Source of the DNA: an uncultured Alphaproteobacteria bacterium
GTDB taxonomy: Bacteria; Pseudomonadota; Alphaproteobacteria; HIMB59; GCA-002718135
Assembly: GCA_902621305.1 (NCBI GenBank)
Contig: CACNLM010000007.1
Span: 1-64,000, forward strand
Direction of reading: 5' to 3'
DNA length: 64,000 nt
Of this stretch, positions 57,056 to 64,000 are shown one piece after another (within the stretch, counting starts at the first letter, position 1; each line of letters opens with the position of its first letter). The notes under the pieces are model-generated. The model was not told the DNA's origin and made no database searches. It saw only the letters and a list, made by a program, of their open reading frames with translations. Made by a program: the position numbers and the translations under genes.

Positions 57056-57163
57056 TCATTTTACCCATGGCCTACCCGAAATTTTTATAAAATTAGAGGT
57101 TATTAAATCATCTTTCTTTAGTAGTTTGCTTATTTGAACTCTGGCAAATTTGATTAAATAAAA
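57056..57163 (-). pseudogene. Possible C-terminal gene fragment
   Basis: A 35-codon open stretch encodes IKFARVQISKLLKKDDL and, after ITSNF, IKISGRPWVK, then a stop. It overlaps the end of the HupE-like gene in another frame, has no start, and is less AT-biased than the surrounding gap. It reads like the tail of a protein cut off by the neighbouring gene. Family not recognised; chance cannot be excluded. The rest of the 56952-57153 gap shows nothing else. Confidence 0.3.
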
Positions 57164-58311
57164 TTAATTCTTTCAAAAAACCAATATAAACCAATACTAG
57201 AAATTAGTATAGAAAATGGAACTTGAAAAAAAATTCTATAATTTTTATTTTTTGCAAATTTTAAAGCAACTAATAGATATAGAACCAATACTATAGATAT
57301 TTGAGCAACTTCAATACCAAGATTAAACGAGATGAGATTTATAAATAAATCACTGCTCTCATAACCTATATCACTCAAAACTAATGCAAATCCTAAACCA
57401 TGAAGCAATCCAAAAAATAAGATTACAACATATCTTAGATATTCTTTTATATATTTTTTAAAAATATTTTCTAACCCAATATAGACTATTGAAAGTGCAA
57501 TGATAGGTTCAACTATTTGGGGACTAATTCTCATTAAAGATAGAGAAACAAATATGAGAGTAATTGAATGAGCAATAGTAAAGATAGTTATTTGAGAAAT
57601 TAATTTTTTAAGAGATGAAGAAAATAAAAAAAGTCCAAATATGAACAAAATATGATCTAATCCTTTTGGAATTATATGTTCAATTCCTAGTACAAAAAAT
57701 TTTGCGAAACTCTTAAATGTTTTACTAAAGTTATTTTCCTTAAATGAAAATTGACTTGATTCAATTCCTGATTGTAAGTATTCTGTGACTAATTCATCCT
57801 CTAATTTGTTATTATTATTCTCTCTTAAAATAATTGGTCCATAATTTTTAACCCACCTAAATGTAAATTGTTCAGAATTTTTATCTAATAAAACTCTAAA
57901 ATAAATATGCGTATCTCTACTTATTTCAAAATTTTTTATGTCTTCAACTTCAGTTTTAATTAAAGTAATTTTCTTTGTTTCATTATTTATTTTAATATCA
58001 ATATTAGAACTTACTTCACTCCAAGAATTTTGAAACATTAATTCAAGATCTTTTTTGCTTAAAATTCTAAATTTATCATAAATTTCACTTAGTGATGAAG
58101 AGTCTGTATTAGAAACAGTAGATGCATCAATATTAGATAATATCAATTCAGCATTTAATCTTATTTTAAAATTTAAATAACTTTCATCATAGGTAAAATC
58201 TGCAATAGACGGCTTAATTTCATGACTAATAGAAGATGTTGAAAATAAATTTACAAAAATAACAAGAATTAAAAATAGATATAATTTTATAATTTTAATA
58301 TAAGAAAACAT
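57154..58311 (-). CDS. HupE/UreJ-2-like membrane protein
   Basis: 385 residues. An N-terminal signal/anchor (about 5-28, ending SSISHE) and a soluble beta-rich domain (about 30-185) are followed by about six helices. The HupE/UreJ-2 signatures are GIEHIIPKGLDHILFIFGLF, FTIAHSITLIFVSLSL and FFGLLHGLGFALVLSDIG, with conserved histidines. The family is associated with nickel/cobalt-type metal handling, but this large-domain subgroup is uncharacterised. Its ATG overlaps the divergent DUF4198-like gene ATG by 2 bp. It lies between tRNA-Ser and a tRNA-Ser remnant. Confidence 0.82.
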   Translation of the reverse strand: MFSYIKIIKLYLFLILVIFVNLFSTSSISHEIKPSIADFTYDESYLNFKIRLNAELILSNIDASTVSNTDSSSLSEIYDKFRILSKKDLELMFQNSWSEVSSNIDIKINNETKKITLIKTEVEDIKNFEISRDTHIYFRVLLDKNSEQFTFRWVKNYGPIILRENNNNKLEDELVTEYLQSGIESSQFSFKENNFSKTFKSFAKFFVLGIEHIIPKGLDHILFIFGLFLFSSSLKKLISQITIFTIAHSITLIFVSLSLMRISPQIVEPIIALSIVYIGLENIFKKYIKEYLRYVVILFFGLLHGLGFALVLSDIGYESSDLFINLISFNLGIEVAQISIVLVLYLLVALKFAKNKNYRIFFQVPFSILISSIGLYWFFERINFI

Positions 58312-59122
58312 GATGAAATTTTATATAAAAAGATTAATATTTATTATAATCATATCTTCAATATCTAATATCTCTTTAAGTCATGAATTTTGGATTGATC
58401 CAAAAAATTATCACTTAACAAATGATGAAAAGGCTATAGCCAACATATTTATAGGAGAAAACTTTGAAGGGTCACCAATACCATTTACTAAAGAATATTT
58501 TAAAATTGCATTCCTTCATTCTAAAGATGGTAAATCTAAAATTAAAGGTAGATTAGGTGATATTCCAGCCCTAAATATTAAAAAAATGACTAAAGGGTTA
58601 AATGTAATTCAGATTCAGTCAGTAACTAAATATGTTGAATATGAAAACTTAGTAAAATTTGAAATATTTACAAGAGAAAAGGGATATCCAAATTTAGCTA
58701 AAGAACATAAAGAAAATAAATATCCAGATAATTTTTTTGAAAGTTATAAAAGATATGCAAAATCATTAATAAGTGTAGAAAATTTTAACGGTAAAGATAT
58801 CGACACAAATATGGACTTTGAATTAATTTTTTTAGACAATCCTCTTAAAAATTTAAATGACAGTAAGAGAATTTTATTAGAATATAAAAATAAAATACTA
58901 GCTGATCATAAGGTTTCTATAATGAGTTTAAATAATGGTTATTTTAGAAAAGAATATCTTAGAACAAATGAGGTTGGATATTTTGATTACTTATTTAAAA
59001 AAAACACAAAATATCTAATTGAAAGTGTTGTTATAATTAAAGGAAGTAATAAGAAAAAAGATAATTATTCTAAATGGCATTCTTTGTGGACTTCCTATAC
59101 TTTAAAAATACCGGACATATAA
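58310..59122 (+). CDS. DUF4198-like periplasmic protein
   Basis: 270 residues. A signal peptide (about 1-24) is followed by SHEFWIDPKNYHL, the usual opening of DUF4198 proteins, which occur beside metal-uptake genes. The remainder is beta-rich, with an ANIFIGENFEGSP segment and a C-terminal WHSLWTSYTLKI. A second ATG at 58313 could be the true start. It is head-to-head with the HupE-like gene, sharing CATG at the start codons. A joint role in metal acquisition is an inference. Confidence 0.68.
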   Translation: MMKFYIKRLIFIIIISSISNISLSHEFWIDPKNYHLTNDEKAIANIFIGENFEGSPIPFTKEYFKIAFLHSKDGKSKIKGRLGDIPALNIKKMTKGLNVIQIQSVTKYVEYENLVKFEIFTREKGYPNLAKEHKENKYPDNFFESYKRYAKSLISVENFNGKDIDTNMDFELIFLDNPLKNLNDSKRILLEYKNKILADHKVSIMSLNNGYFRKEYLRTNEVGYFDYLFKKNTKYLIESVVIIKGSNKKKDNYSKWHSLWTSYTLKIPDI

Positions 59123-59416
59123 GTTTAATTGATACTAAATAATCATACAATTATTATCAGTCTCTCTAATCTCCTAGATCATTTTATTACGTCACGCCTG
59201 GTTGCCAAAAGTTTTAGATTTATCTATGAAAATAATTCTAAAAACAAGGGGTTTATAAACCACACTTTATCCCGTTTACACCATATAATTGTAAACATAC
59301 TTACTTTTTGACATGAGAGTGTGCCTGCAGCACACTTAAAGAGTGATTTGTAAATGTAATAGAATAAAAATTTGAAGCTATGTATTAAATCTAATTAACA
59401 TTTTACCAATTTCAAT

Positions 59417-59458
59417 GGTTTAACAAACCTGTGGTTTGAGCCACTCACTCATCCCTAC
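59417..59458 (-). repeat. Degraded copy of the tRNA-Ser(GCT) 5' half
   Basis: Aligns without gaps to tRNA-Ser bases 56876-56917, 37 of 42 identical by eye. It spans the tRNA from its 5' nucleotide through the anticodon arm. The loop reads TTGTTAA instead of TTGCTAA, and the acceptor strand is decayed (GTAGGGA). No 3' half follows, so it is not a functional tRNA. Same orientation as the intact gene 2.5 kb away. Confidence 0.85.
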
Positions 59459-59540
59459 ATTAATTTTATTGTATTACTTTTTGCTTGCTATTTTAAAAAA
59501 AGAACAACTTTTTTTATGAAATTTATGTTAATCATATTTA

Positions 59541-59546
59541 TATAAT
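59541..59546 (+). promoter_or_regulatory. -10 box with possible leaderless GTG start
   Basis: TATAAT followed by six bases and then the GTG at 59553, the same geometry as at rpoZ. No Shine-Dalgarno precedes the GTG and no clear -35 box is visible. Confidence 0.4.
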
Positions 59547-59552
59547 ATATTT

Positions 59553-60053
59553 GTGAAAAAAAAACTTACACTAATTGAGCTTAATGAATTTAATAAAGAT
59601 TTATTAAAAGAAATAAGTTCAAAATATAATTTTGTTAATATAAAAAAATTGTTTGATAATAATATTATCATTACTGATACAGAAGACAAAAAAGAGCATT
59701 ATAATTTAGATCCCTGGGTTCAATGGGTATCAATTCATACTGGCAAACCTTCTTCAGAACATAAAATATTAGAGTTAGGAAAAGTTTCTGAACTTAAACA
59801 CTCTCAGATTTGGGATTTATTAGTAAAGAATAAAATTAAATGTGGGGTTTTTGGAGCAATGAATTCAAAATTAAAAAAAAATAATTATTTGAAGTTTTAT
59901 GTGCCAGATCCATGGAATTATTCTCAAAAAGCAAATCCAAAATCTTTAAACTGGCTAATTAGCCTTTCAAAATATTATTCAACAAATTATTCAAATATTA
60001 ATTTCATAAATTTAAGCTATAATTTTTTCAAATCTTTATTTTTTTTAAATTAA
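59553..60053 (+). CDS. Alkaline-phosphatase-superfamily-like protein, N-terminal half (split gene)
   Basis: 166 codons from a GTG. KLTLIELNEFNKDLLKEI, NLDPWVQWVSIHTGKPSSEH and FGAMNSKLKKN followed by FYVPDPWNY resemble the N-terminal part of a phosphodiesterase-like family found among surface-polysaccharide genes. It stops at 60053 just after an 8-T run (60039-60046). The -1 frame is open from 60023 and continues into the next gene, so the two are probably one broken or frameshifted gene. The specific function is unknown. Confidence 0.62.
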   Translation: MKKKLTLIELNEFNKDLLKEISSKYNFVNIKKLFDNNIIITDTEDKKEHYNLDPWVQWVSIHTGKPSSEHKILELGKVSELKHSQIWDLLVKNKIKCGVFGAMNSKLKKNNYLKFYVPDPWNYSQKANPKSLNWLISLSKYYSTNYSNINFINLSYNFFKSLFFLN

Positions 60054-60073
60054 AATTTATTTTTAATATTGTT

Positions 60074-60784
60074 TTGATATTAAAGAACTTTAAATTAAAA
60101 AGTGTTGGTTTATTTTTAATTAATGATTATATTTCAGTTCTCACATTCGATCATTTTAAGAGGAAATATAATACTGAATTTGAGATTATATTTTTAAATT
60201 CAATTGCACATTATCAGCATAATTATTGGGGGAAGCTATCTGAAAAAGAAAATAAATTTTTTTTTAATATAATTGATCAAATAATAAAAATATTAATTAA
60301 AAAAGAAAATAAATTTTTAATTGCTAATGGATTTAGCCAATATAAGAATCTTAAAGATGATTATATTATTTATAGACAGAAAGATCCAAAGAAATTTTTA
60401 AAAAAATTAAACATTTCTTTTAAATCAATTAATCAAAACATGACAAATGAAACTTTAATAAATTTTGTTAATATAATTAAATTAAATGATGCTTTTAATA
60501 AATTAGGAAAAATCTATGTTGATGGAAAAAAATTTCTAAATATTGAAAAAAATGAAAATAAATTAAACATTTTTATAAAAATAAATTTTCATAAATTAAT
60601 TAAAAACGACAAAATAAAAGTTAAAGATAATACAATATATTTAAATAAATATTTATATCCAATAAGGAGAACAGGTTCTCATTCTGATGAGGGTATTATA
60701 ATCACTAATCTTGATTCAAAAATTAATAGAATTTACAATCATGATATACATAGACTAATTTGTGAATATTTCGTTATTAATTAA
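60074..60784 (+). CDS. Alkaline-phosphatase-superfamily-like protein, C-terminal half (split gene)
   Basis: The frame is open from 60023; TTG 60074 is the first start-like codon. FEIIFLNSIAHYQHNYWG and FLIANGFSQYKN, then a conserved-looking RRTGSHSDEGIIITN, continue the protein begun at 59553. Alone it lacks the N-terminal part of the domain. Joined across the 8-T run the product would be about 410 residues. The end overlaps the glycosyltransferase-like gene by 23 bp. Confidence 0.62.
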   Translation: MILKNFKLKSVGLFLINDYISVLTFDHFKRKYNTEFEIIFLNSIAHYQHNYWGKLSEKENKFFFNIIDQIIKILIKKENKFLIANGFSQYKNLKDDYIIYRQKDPKKFLKKLNISFKSINQNMTNETLINFVNIIKLNDAFNKLGKIYVDGKKFLNIEKNENKLNIFIKINFHKLIKNDKIKVKDNTIYLNKYLYPIRRTGSHSDEGIIITNLDSKINRIYNHDIHRLICEYFVIN

Positions 60785-61931
60785 ATTAGAAAAAAATAAT
60801 TTTATTTTTTATTTTTTAGTGATTTCTTGGATTTTTTCTCTAATTATTTTTTATATTTTCAGCTCTAATATAAATGCAGGTTTTTTAGCTGAAGGTTATA
60901 AATTTGGAAATGACACATATTTTTACCTTGGCGCTGCAAGGGATATAATTAACGGAAACTTACCTGCTGATAAAAATGCATATAGTTATATGGGTTTTGT
61001 AATATTTCTTACTTTTTTTAAATACTTCAATATACATTTATTTTTTATTGTATTATTTCAAATTTTTCTAACTTTTGTAAGTGCTATATTGTTATTCAAA
61101 ATTACAGAAAGTTTATACTCAAGATTAGCTGGTTATTTTGTAATTATATTTTTTTTCTTTTATTTTCCACTTCAAATTAGAAATTTTTTTATTTTAACTG
61201 ATTTAATTTTTATTAATTTATCAATTATATCAATATATTTTTTGATTTTCTTAAACATTAGAAAATTAATTTTTTTTATAATATTTGTAGTATTAATGAT
61301 ATCTTTTAGACCACATGGTATAATTATTATCCCTATTATAAGTTTCTCTACATTTATTTATTTTTTGTTTTTAAAAAAATATTATTTTTTAATATTATGG
61401 TTTATAATAAATTTAATACTAATAACTCCTTCAATATTTCTAATAAATTTATTTATAAATAATGAAAGTATTATAGATACAATTGTAAAGGGAGAAATAA
61501 TTTGGGGTTATGAAAACATAAAAAAAATAAATGAAAATTTAATTATTTCAGAAAATCATAAAACTGGAATTTTTGGTTTATTAACTTTTGTATATGATAA
61601 TTTAATTTATTATTTAGAAATTTTTTACCTAAAAATATATTGGTTTTTTGCAAGAATAAGACCATATTATTCATTTAACCACAATACATATATTTTAATT
61701 TTTAATTTTATTTTATACCCAGCTTTATTATGTTCTTTATTTATAAAAACAAAAAATTTATTTGGTAAAATAACTTTAATTTCTTATTTGTTAATATTTT
61801 CAATTGCAATTGGTTTAAGTTTTGTAGACTGGAGTGGTAGATTTTCACTTTACATATATCCATTTATTTTTATCTTATCTTCTGGAGCAATCTCGAAATT
61901 ATTAGAAAAGATGATAAAAAAAAATAATTAA
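60762..61931 (+). CDS. Polytopic membrane glycosyltransferase-like protein (GT-C type)
   Basis: 389 residues from GTG, with about 9-11 helices. The first extracytoplasmic loop has GNDTYFYLGAARDIINGNLP, resembling the acidic/aromatic loop of lipid-phospho-sugar-dependent GT-C enzymes (GT39/PMT-like). SFRPHGIIIIP and VDWSGRFSLYIYPF are typical of that group. It probably decorates lipid or surface polysaccharide. It overlaps the split phosphatase-like gene by 23 bp. The exact donor and acceptor are unknown. Confidence 0.68.
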   Translation: MNISLLIKLEKNNFIFYFLVISWIFSLIIFYIFSSNINAGFLAEGYKFGNDTYFYLGAARDIINGNLPADKNAYSYMGFVIFLTFFKYFNIHLFFIVLFQIFLTFVSAILLFKITESLYSRLAGYFVIIFFFFYFPLQIRNFFILTDLIFINLSIISIYFLIFLNIRKLIFFIIFVVLMISFRPHGIIIIPIISFSTFIYFLFLKKYYFLILWFIINLILITPSIFLINLFINNESIIDTIVKGEIIWGYENIKKINENLIISENHKTGIFGLLTFVYDNLIYYLEIFYLKIYWFFARIRPYYSFNHNTYILIFNFILYPALLCSLFIKTKNLFGKITLISYLLIFSIAIGLSFVDWSGRFSLYIYPFIFILSSGAISKLLEKMIKKNN

Positions 61932-62022
61932 ATTTTTCTTCTTATTAATAAAGTATTGGTTTTAATTTATAATAACTATAATTATAATATATAATTAATT
62001 AATTAATTTTTAAATATAATCT

Positions 62023-62364
62023 ATGAGTTTAAAAATAATTTTTAAAGATTTCTTTGAAGGACGAATTAAACTATGGAAATCTTTTTGGTTTTATGGTGAA
62101 TTTCTATATGGTGCTTTTATATTATTACTTATTCAAATAGATAAATATTTTTTAAATAATGCATCTGAAAATGTAAATTTTTTATCTATTTTTAATTTAA
62201 ATAATCTAAGTTTTATTTCAAAGATAATATTAGTAATATGGACATTTTTCATTGTAATTGGAGTTTGGAGATCGGCAGAAAACTACAAAGGTAACATAAT
62301 ATTTATTATTTCAACTTTTATTTATTATGGTTACCGAATTTTTTCTTTAAAATTACTTTTTTAG
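62023..62364 (+). CDS. Hypothetical small membrane protein
   Basis: 113 residues with about three hydrophobic helices (about 25-42, 64-82, 92-108). [25 protein letters not shown] and [16 protein letters not shown] are short motifs seen in uncharacterised small membrane proteins near surface-polysaccharide genes. No function assigned. Its 3' end overlaps the convergent gatB gene by 12 bp. Confidence 0.55.
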   Translation: MSLKIIFKDFFEGRIKLWKSFWFYGEFLYGAFILLLIQIDKYFLNNASENVNFLSIFNLNNLSFISKIILVIWTFFIVIGVWRSAENYKGNIIFIISTFIYYGYRIFSLKLLF

Positions 62365-63822
62365 TTTATTAATTAAAAGTTCATTTAATATTTTTGGATT
62401 AGCTTTTCCTTTAGTTAATTTCATAGCTTGGCCAACAAAAAAACCTAATAGCTTATCTTTACCAGCCAGATACTGTTCAACCATTTTTGGATTTTCTGCA
62501 ATGACCTCATCAATAACTTTTTCTATTTCGCCCTGATCTGTAACTTGTTGCAAGCCCTTTTCATCTACGATTTGTCTAGCTGTTTTTCCTGAAGAAAACA
62601 TATCTTCCAATACATCTTTTGCAATTTTACCAGAAATTTCATTTGTAGAAATTAACTTTATAAGTTGTCCTAAGTTTTCAGGAGATACTGGAGAGTTATT
62701 TAAATCTAGATTATTTTTGTTTAATAATGAAAACAATTCAGAAGTAATCCAATTTACAACTATTTTTGCATATTTTTTTAATTCTGAATCTGAATTAATT
62801 GTTTTGTTAAAATAATCAGATGTTTGTTTCTCTGCAGTTAATACTGAGGCATCATAATTAGACAACCTATAAATCTCAATAAATTTATTCTTAAGCTCAT
62901 CTGGAAGCTCTGGTATTGAAGATTTAATTTTTACTATTTCTTCTTGAGAAATTTCTAATGGTAATAAATCTGGATCAGGAAAGTATCTATAGTCATGAGC
63001 TTCTTCTTTATTTCTCATGGGTCTAGTTTTGCCAGTAGATGTATTAAAGAGCATTGTGTTTTGTTCAATAGAACCGCCAGACTCCAATATTTCTATTTGT
63101 CTTTTTGCTTCATAATTAATAGCCTGCTTAATAAACTTTATAGAGTTTAAGTTTTTAATTTCACATCGAGTTCCGTATTCATCTCCAGGTTTTCTTACTG
63201 AAATATTTACATCTGCTCTTAACGAGCCTTCTTGCATATTTCCATCACATGTATCTAAATACATTAAAATTGATCTGATTTTGGATATATACATTCCAGC
63301 TTCATCAGGCGTTCTAATGTCAGGCTCACTAACAATTTCCATTAAAGCAACACCAGATCTATTAAGATCTACATATGTTTTTGAAGGATTTTGATCGTGT
63401 AAACTTTTACCAGCATCTTGTTCTAAATGTAATCTTACAATTCTAATATCTTTTGATGTTCCGTCTTTAAAATCAATTGTAACTTTTCCTTCTCCTACAA
63501 TTGGATATTTGTACTGACTAATTTGATATCCTTGTGGAAGATCAGCATAAAAGTAATTTTTTCTATCAAAGACTGAATAATTATTAATTTTAGCATTTAA
63601 ACCAACTCCAGTTTTTACTGCCTGCTCTACACAGTACTTATTAATTACTGGTAACATTCCTGGCATAGCAGCATCAACTAAAGATACTTGGCTATTTGGT
63701 GATGAACCAAATTTTGTTGATGATGAAGAAAATAATTTTGAATTGGATTTTACCTGAGCATGTATTTCAAGACCTATTACCATTTCCCAATCATACTTTT
63801 CACCTTTTATTAAATTATTCAT
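62353..63822 (-). CDS. gatB: Asp-tRNA(Asn)/Glu-tRNA(Gln) amidotransferase subunit B
   Basis: 489 residues. It binds misacylated tRNA in GatCAB and transfers ammonia. [38 protein letters not shown] and [16 protein letters not shown] are diagnostic, with a C-terminal YqeY-like domain (about 340-489). Its ATG overlaps the gatA stop by 8 bp. Confidence 0.97.
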   Translation of the reverse strand: MNNLIKGEKYDWEMVIGLEIHAQVKSNSKLFSSSSTKFGSSPNSQVSLVDAAMPGMLPVINKYCVEQAVKTGVGLNAKINNYSVFDRKNYFYADLPQGYQISQYKYPIVGEGKVTIDFKDGTSKDIRIVRLHLEQDAGKSLHDQNPSKTYVDLNRSGVALMEIVSEPDIRTPDEAGMYISKIRSILMYLDTCDGNMQEGSLRADVNISVRKPGDEYGTRCEIKNLNSIKFIKQAINYEAKRQIEILESGGSIEQNTMLFNTSTGKTRPMRNKEEAHDYRYFPDPDLLPLEISQEEIVKIKSSIPELPDELKNKFIEIYRLSNYDASVLTAEKQTSDYFNKTINSDSELKKYAKIVVNWITSELFSLLNKNNLDLNNSPVSPENLGQLIKLISTNEISGKIAKDVLEDMFSSGKTARQIVDEKGLQQVTDQGEIEKVIDEVIAENPKMVEQYLAGKDKLLGFFVGQAMKLTKGKANPKILNELLINKLKK

Positions 63823-64000
63823 ATGATCTTTCTAGAGATACAGCGGCATTAAAAACTTGTTGTTCATCAAAGTGTTTTCCTAATATTTGAATACCTAGTG
63901 GTAAATTATTTTTATCTTTCCCAAAGGGAATGGAAATACCAGGTAAGCCTGCTAAAGAAGCAGGGACCGTAAACACATCATTTAAATACATTTTGATAGG
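63815..64000 (-). CDS. gatA: Amidotransferase subunit A (GatA), C-terminal 61 residues only
   Basis: The reading frame enters from the right edge and ends in TAA at 63817-63815. The visible tail [27 protein letters not shown] and [17 protein letters not shown] is the standard GatA C-terminus. It makes ammonia from glutamine for GatB. The gatA-gatB overlap indicates coupled translation. Confidence 0.95.
   Translation of the reverse strand, partial: PIKMYLNDVFTVPASLAGLPGISIPFGKDKNNLPLGIQILGKHFDEQQVFNAAVSLERSYE

Larger units (their letters stand above)
59123..59552. other. 430-bp non-coding stretch with hairpins and tRNA remnant
   Basis: No supportable gene. It holds a palindrome GTTTATAAAC (59251-59260), an inverted repeat GTTTAC/GTAAAC (59274-59296), a perfect 7-bp stem AGTGTGC/GCACACT with 5-nt loop (59318-59336, no T-tract), the tRNA-Ser remnant (59417-59458) and a TATAAT at 59541-59546. 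The patch near 59190 (GTCACGCCTGGTTGCC) is GC-richer than its surroundings and may be residual coding DNA. Confidence 0.6.

Noticed and set aside
59129..59311. 60-codon plus-strand ORF in the gap after the DUF4198-like gene
   Set aside because: It crosses hairpins and inverted repeats, has no ribosome-binding site and no protein-like motif; treated as non-coding.
59318..59336. Hairpin AGTGTGC/GCACACT as a terminator
   Set aside because: The stem is perfect but no T-tract follows on either strand, and the upstream gene ends about 200 bp away.
59553..60784. Programmed -1 frameshift as the definite explanation of the split gene
   Set aside because: The T8 run could slip, but no downstream pseudoknot was evident and a one-base deletion or sequencing error is equally likely.
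1..64000. CRISPR array, insertion sequence, prophage or toxin-antitoxin pair
   Set aside because: I saw no regularly spaced repeats, transposase motifs, phage structural genes or paired small toxin/antitoxin genes.

Overview
The window is a gene-dense, very AT-rich bacterial chromosome segment. It looks like a streamlined marine alphaproteobacterium. The evidence is a blue-tuned proteorhodopsin, a Tat-exported TRAP solute-binding protein, an Irr-type Fur regulator, a ubiquinol-cytochrome c chaperone, an H+-pyrophosphatase, and the alphaproteobacterial rpoZ-rsh-acpS-lepB-rnc-era-recO-parC cluster. Gaps are mostly under 60 bp and many genes overlap. A SAR11-like or AEGEAN-169/HIMB59-like lineage is the best guess from gene content, but the sequence alone does not prove it.

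Layout. 1-3.8 kb (minus): a partial acyl-CoA dehydrogenase, a thiolase, apt and a small tyrosine phosphatase. 3.8-8.7 kb (minus): a carbohydrate-type ABC importer (binding protein and two permeases, no ATPase), joined to a MOSC protein and a glutamine amidotransferase. 8.7-13.8 kb: a membrane protein, a methyltransferase, YtoQ, a GFA-family protein, a SulP transporter, an iron alcohol dehydrogenase and tRNA-Pro. 13.9-16.6 kb (plus): a promoter and TPP riboswitch driving thiB-thiP. 16.5-22.1 kb: nhaD, an alpha/beta hydrolase, irr, acetoacetyl-CoA synthetase, quinone reductase and tRNA-Glu. 22.1-27.3 kb (minus): recJ, hom, a tiny lipoprotein, argC, rpsI, rplM. 27.4-33.3 kb: proteorhodopsin with its own terminator, merR-ihfA-plsX-rpmF-chaperone, bamE and hppA. 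33.4-40.2 kb (minus): thiL-nusB-ribH-ribBA-ribE-ribD-nrdR-glyA-rpiB. 40.2-46.2 kb (plus): a glutaryl-CoA-dehydrogenase-like gene and a TRAP transporter whose large permease has a long coiled-coil tail. 46.2-56.9 kb (minus): a SABATH-type methyltransferase, then parC back to rpoZ, smpB, dapA and tRNA-Ser. 56.9-62.4 kb: an accessory region with a HupE/UreJ-like protein, a DUF4198-like protein, a degraded tRNA-Ser 5' half, a split phosphatase-superfamily gene, a membrane glycosyltransferase and an orphan membrane protein. 62.4-64 kb (minus): gatB and the end of gatA.

How it fits together. Light-driven and pyrophosphate-driven proton pumps, with NhaD, would support the ABC, TRAP, SulP and thiamine importers. 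Beta-oxidation, glutaryl-CoA-type and acetoacetate enzymes feed acetyl-CoA. The features most worth a second look are: (i) the accessory block between tRNA-Ser and a 42-nt copy of the tRNA 5' half; (ii) two transporter loci in which a terminator T-tract runs directly into the next gene's ATG; (iii) an apparently leaderless rpoZ promoter sharing a 16-nt element with the tRNA-Ser promoter; (iv) the TRAP permease with a coiled-coil tail; and (v) a bacterial SABATH-like methyltransferase. I found no CRISPR array, intact integrase, insertion sequence, rRNA or recognisable defence system.
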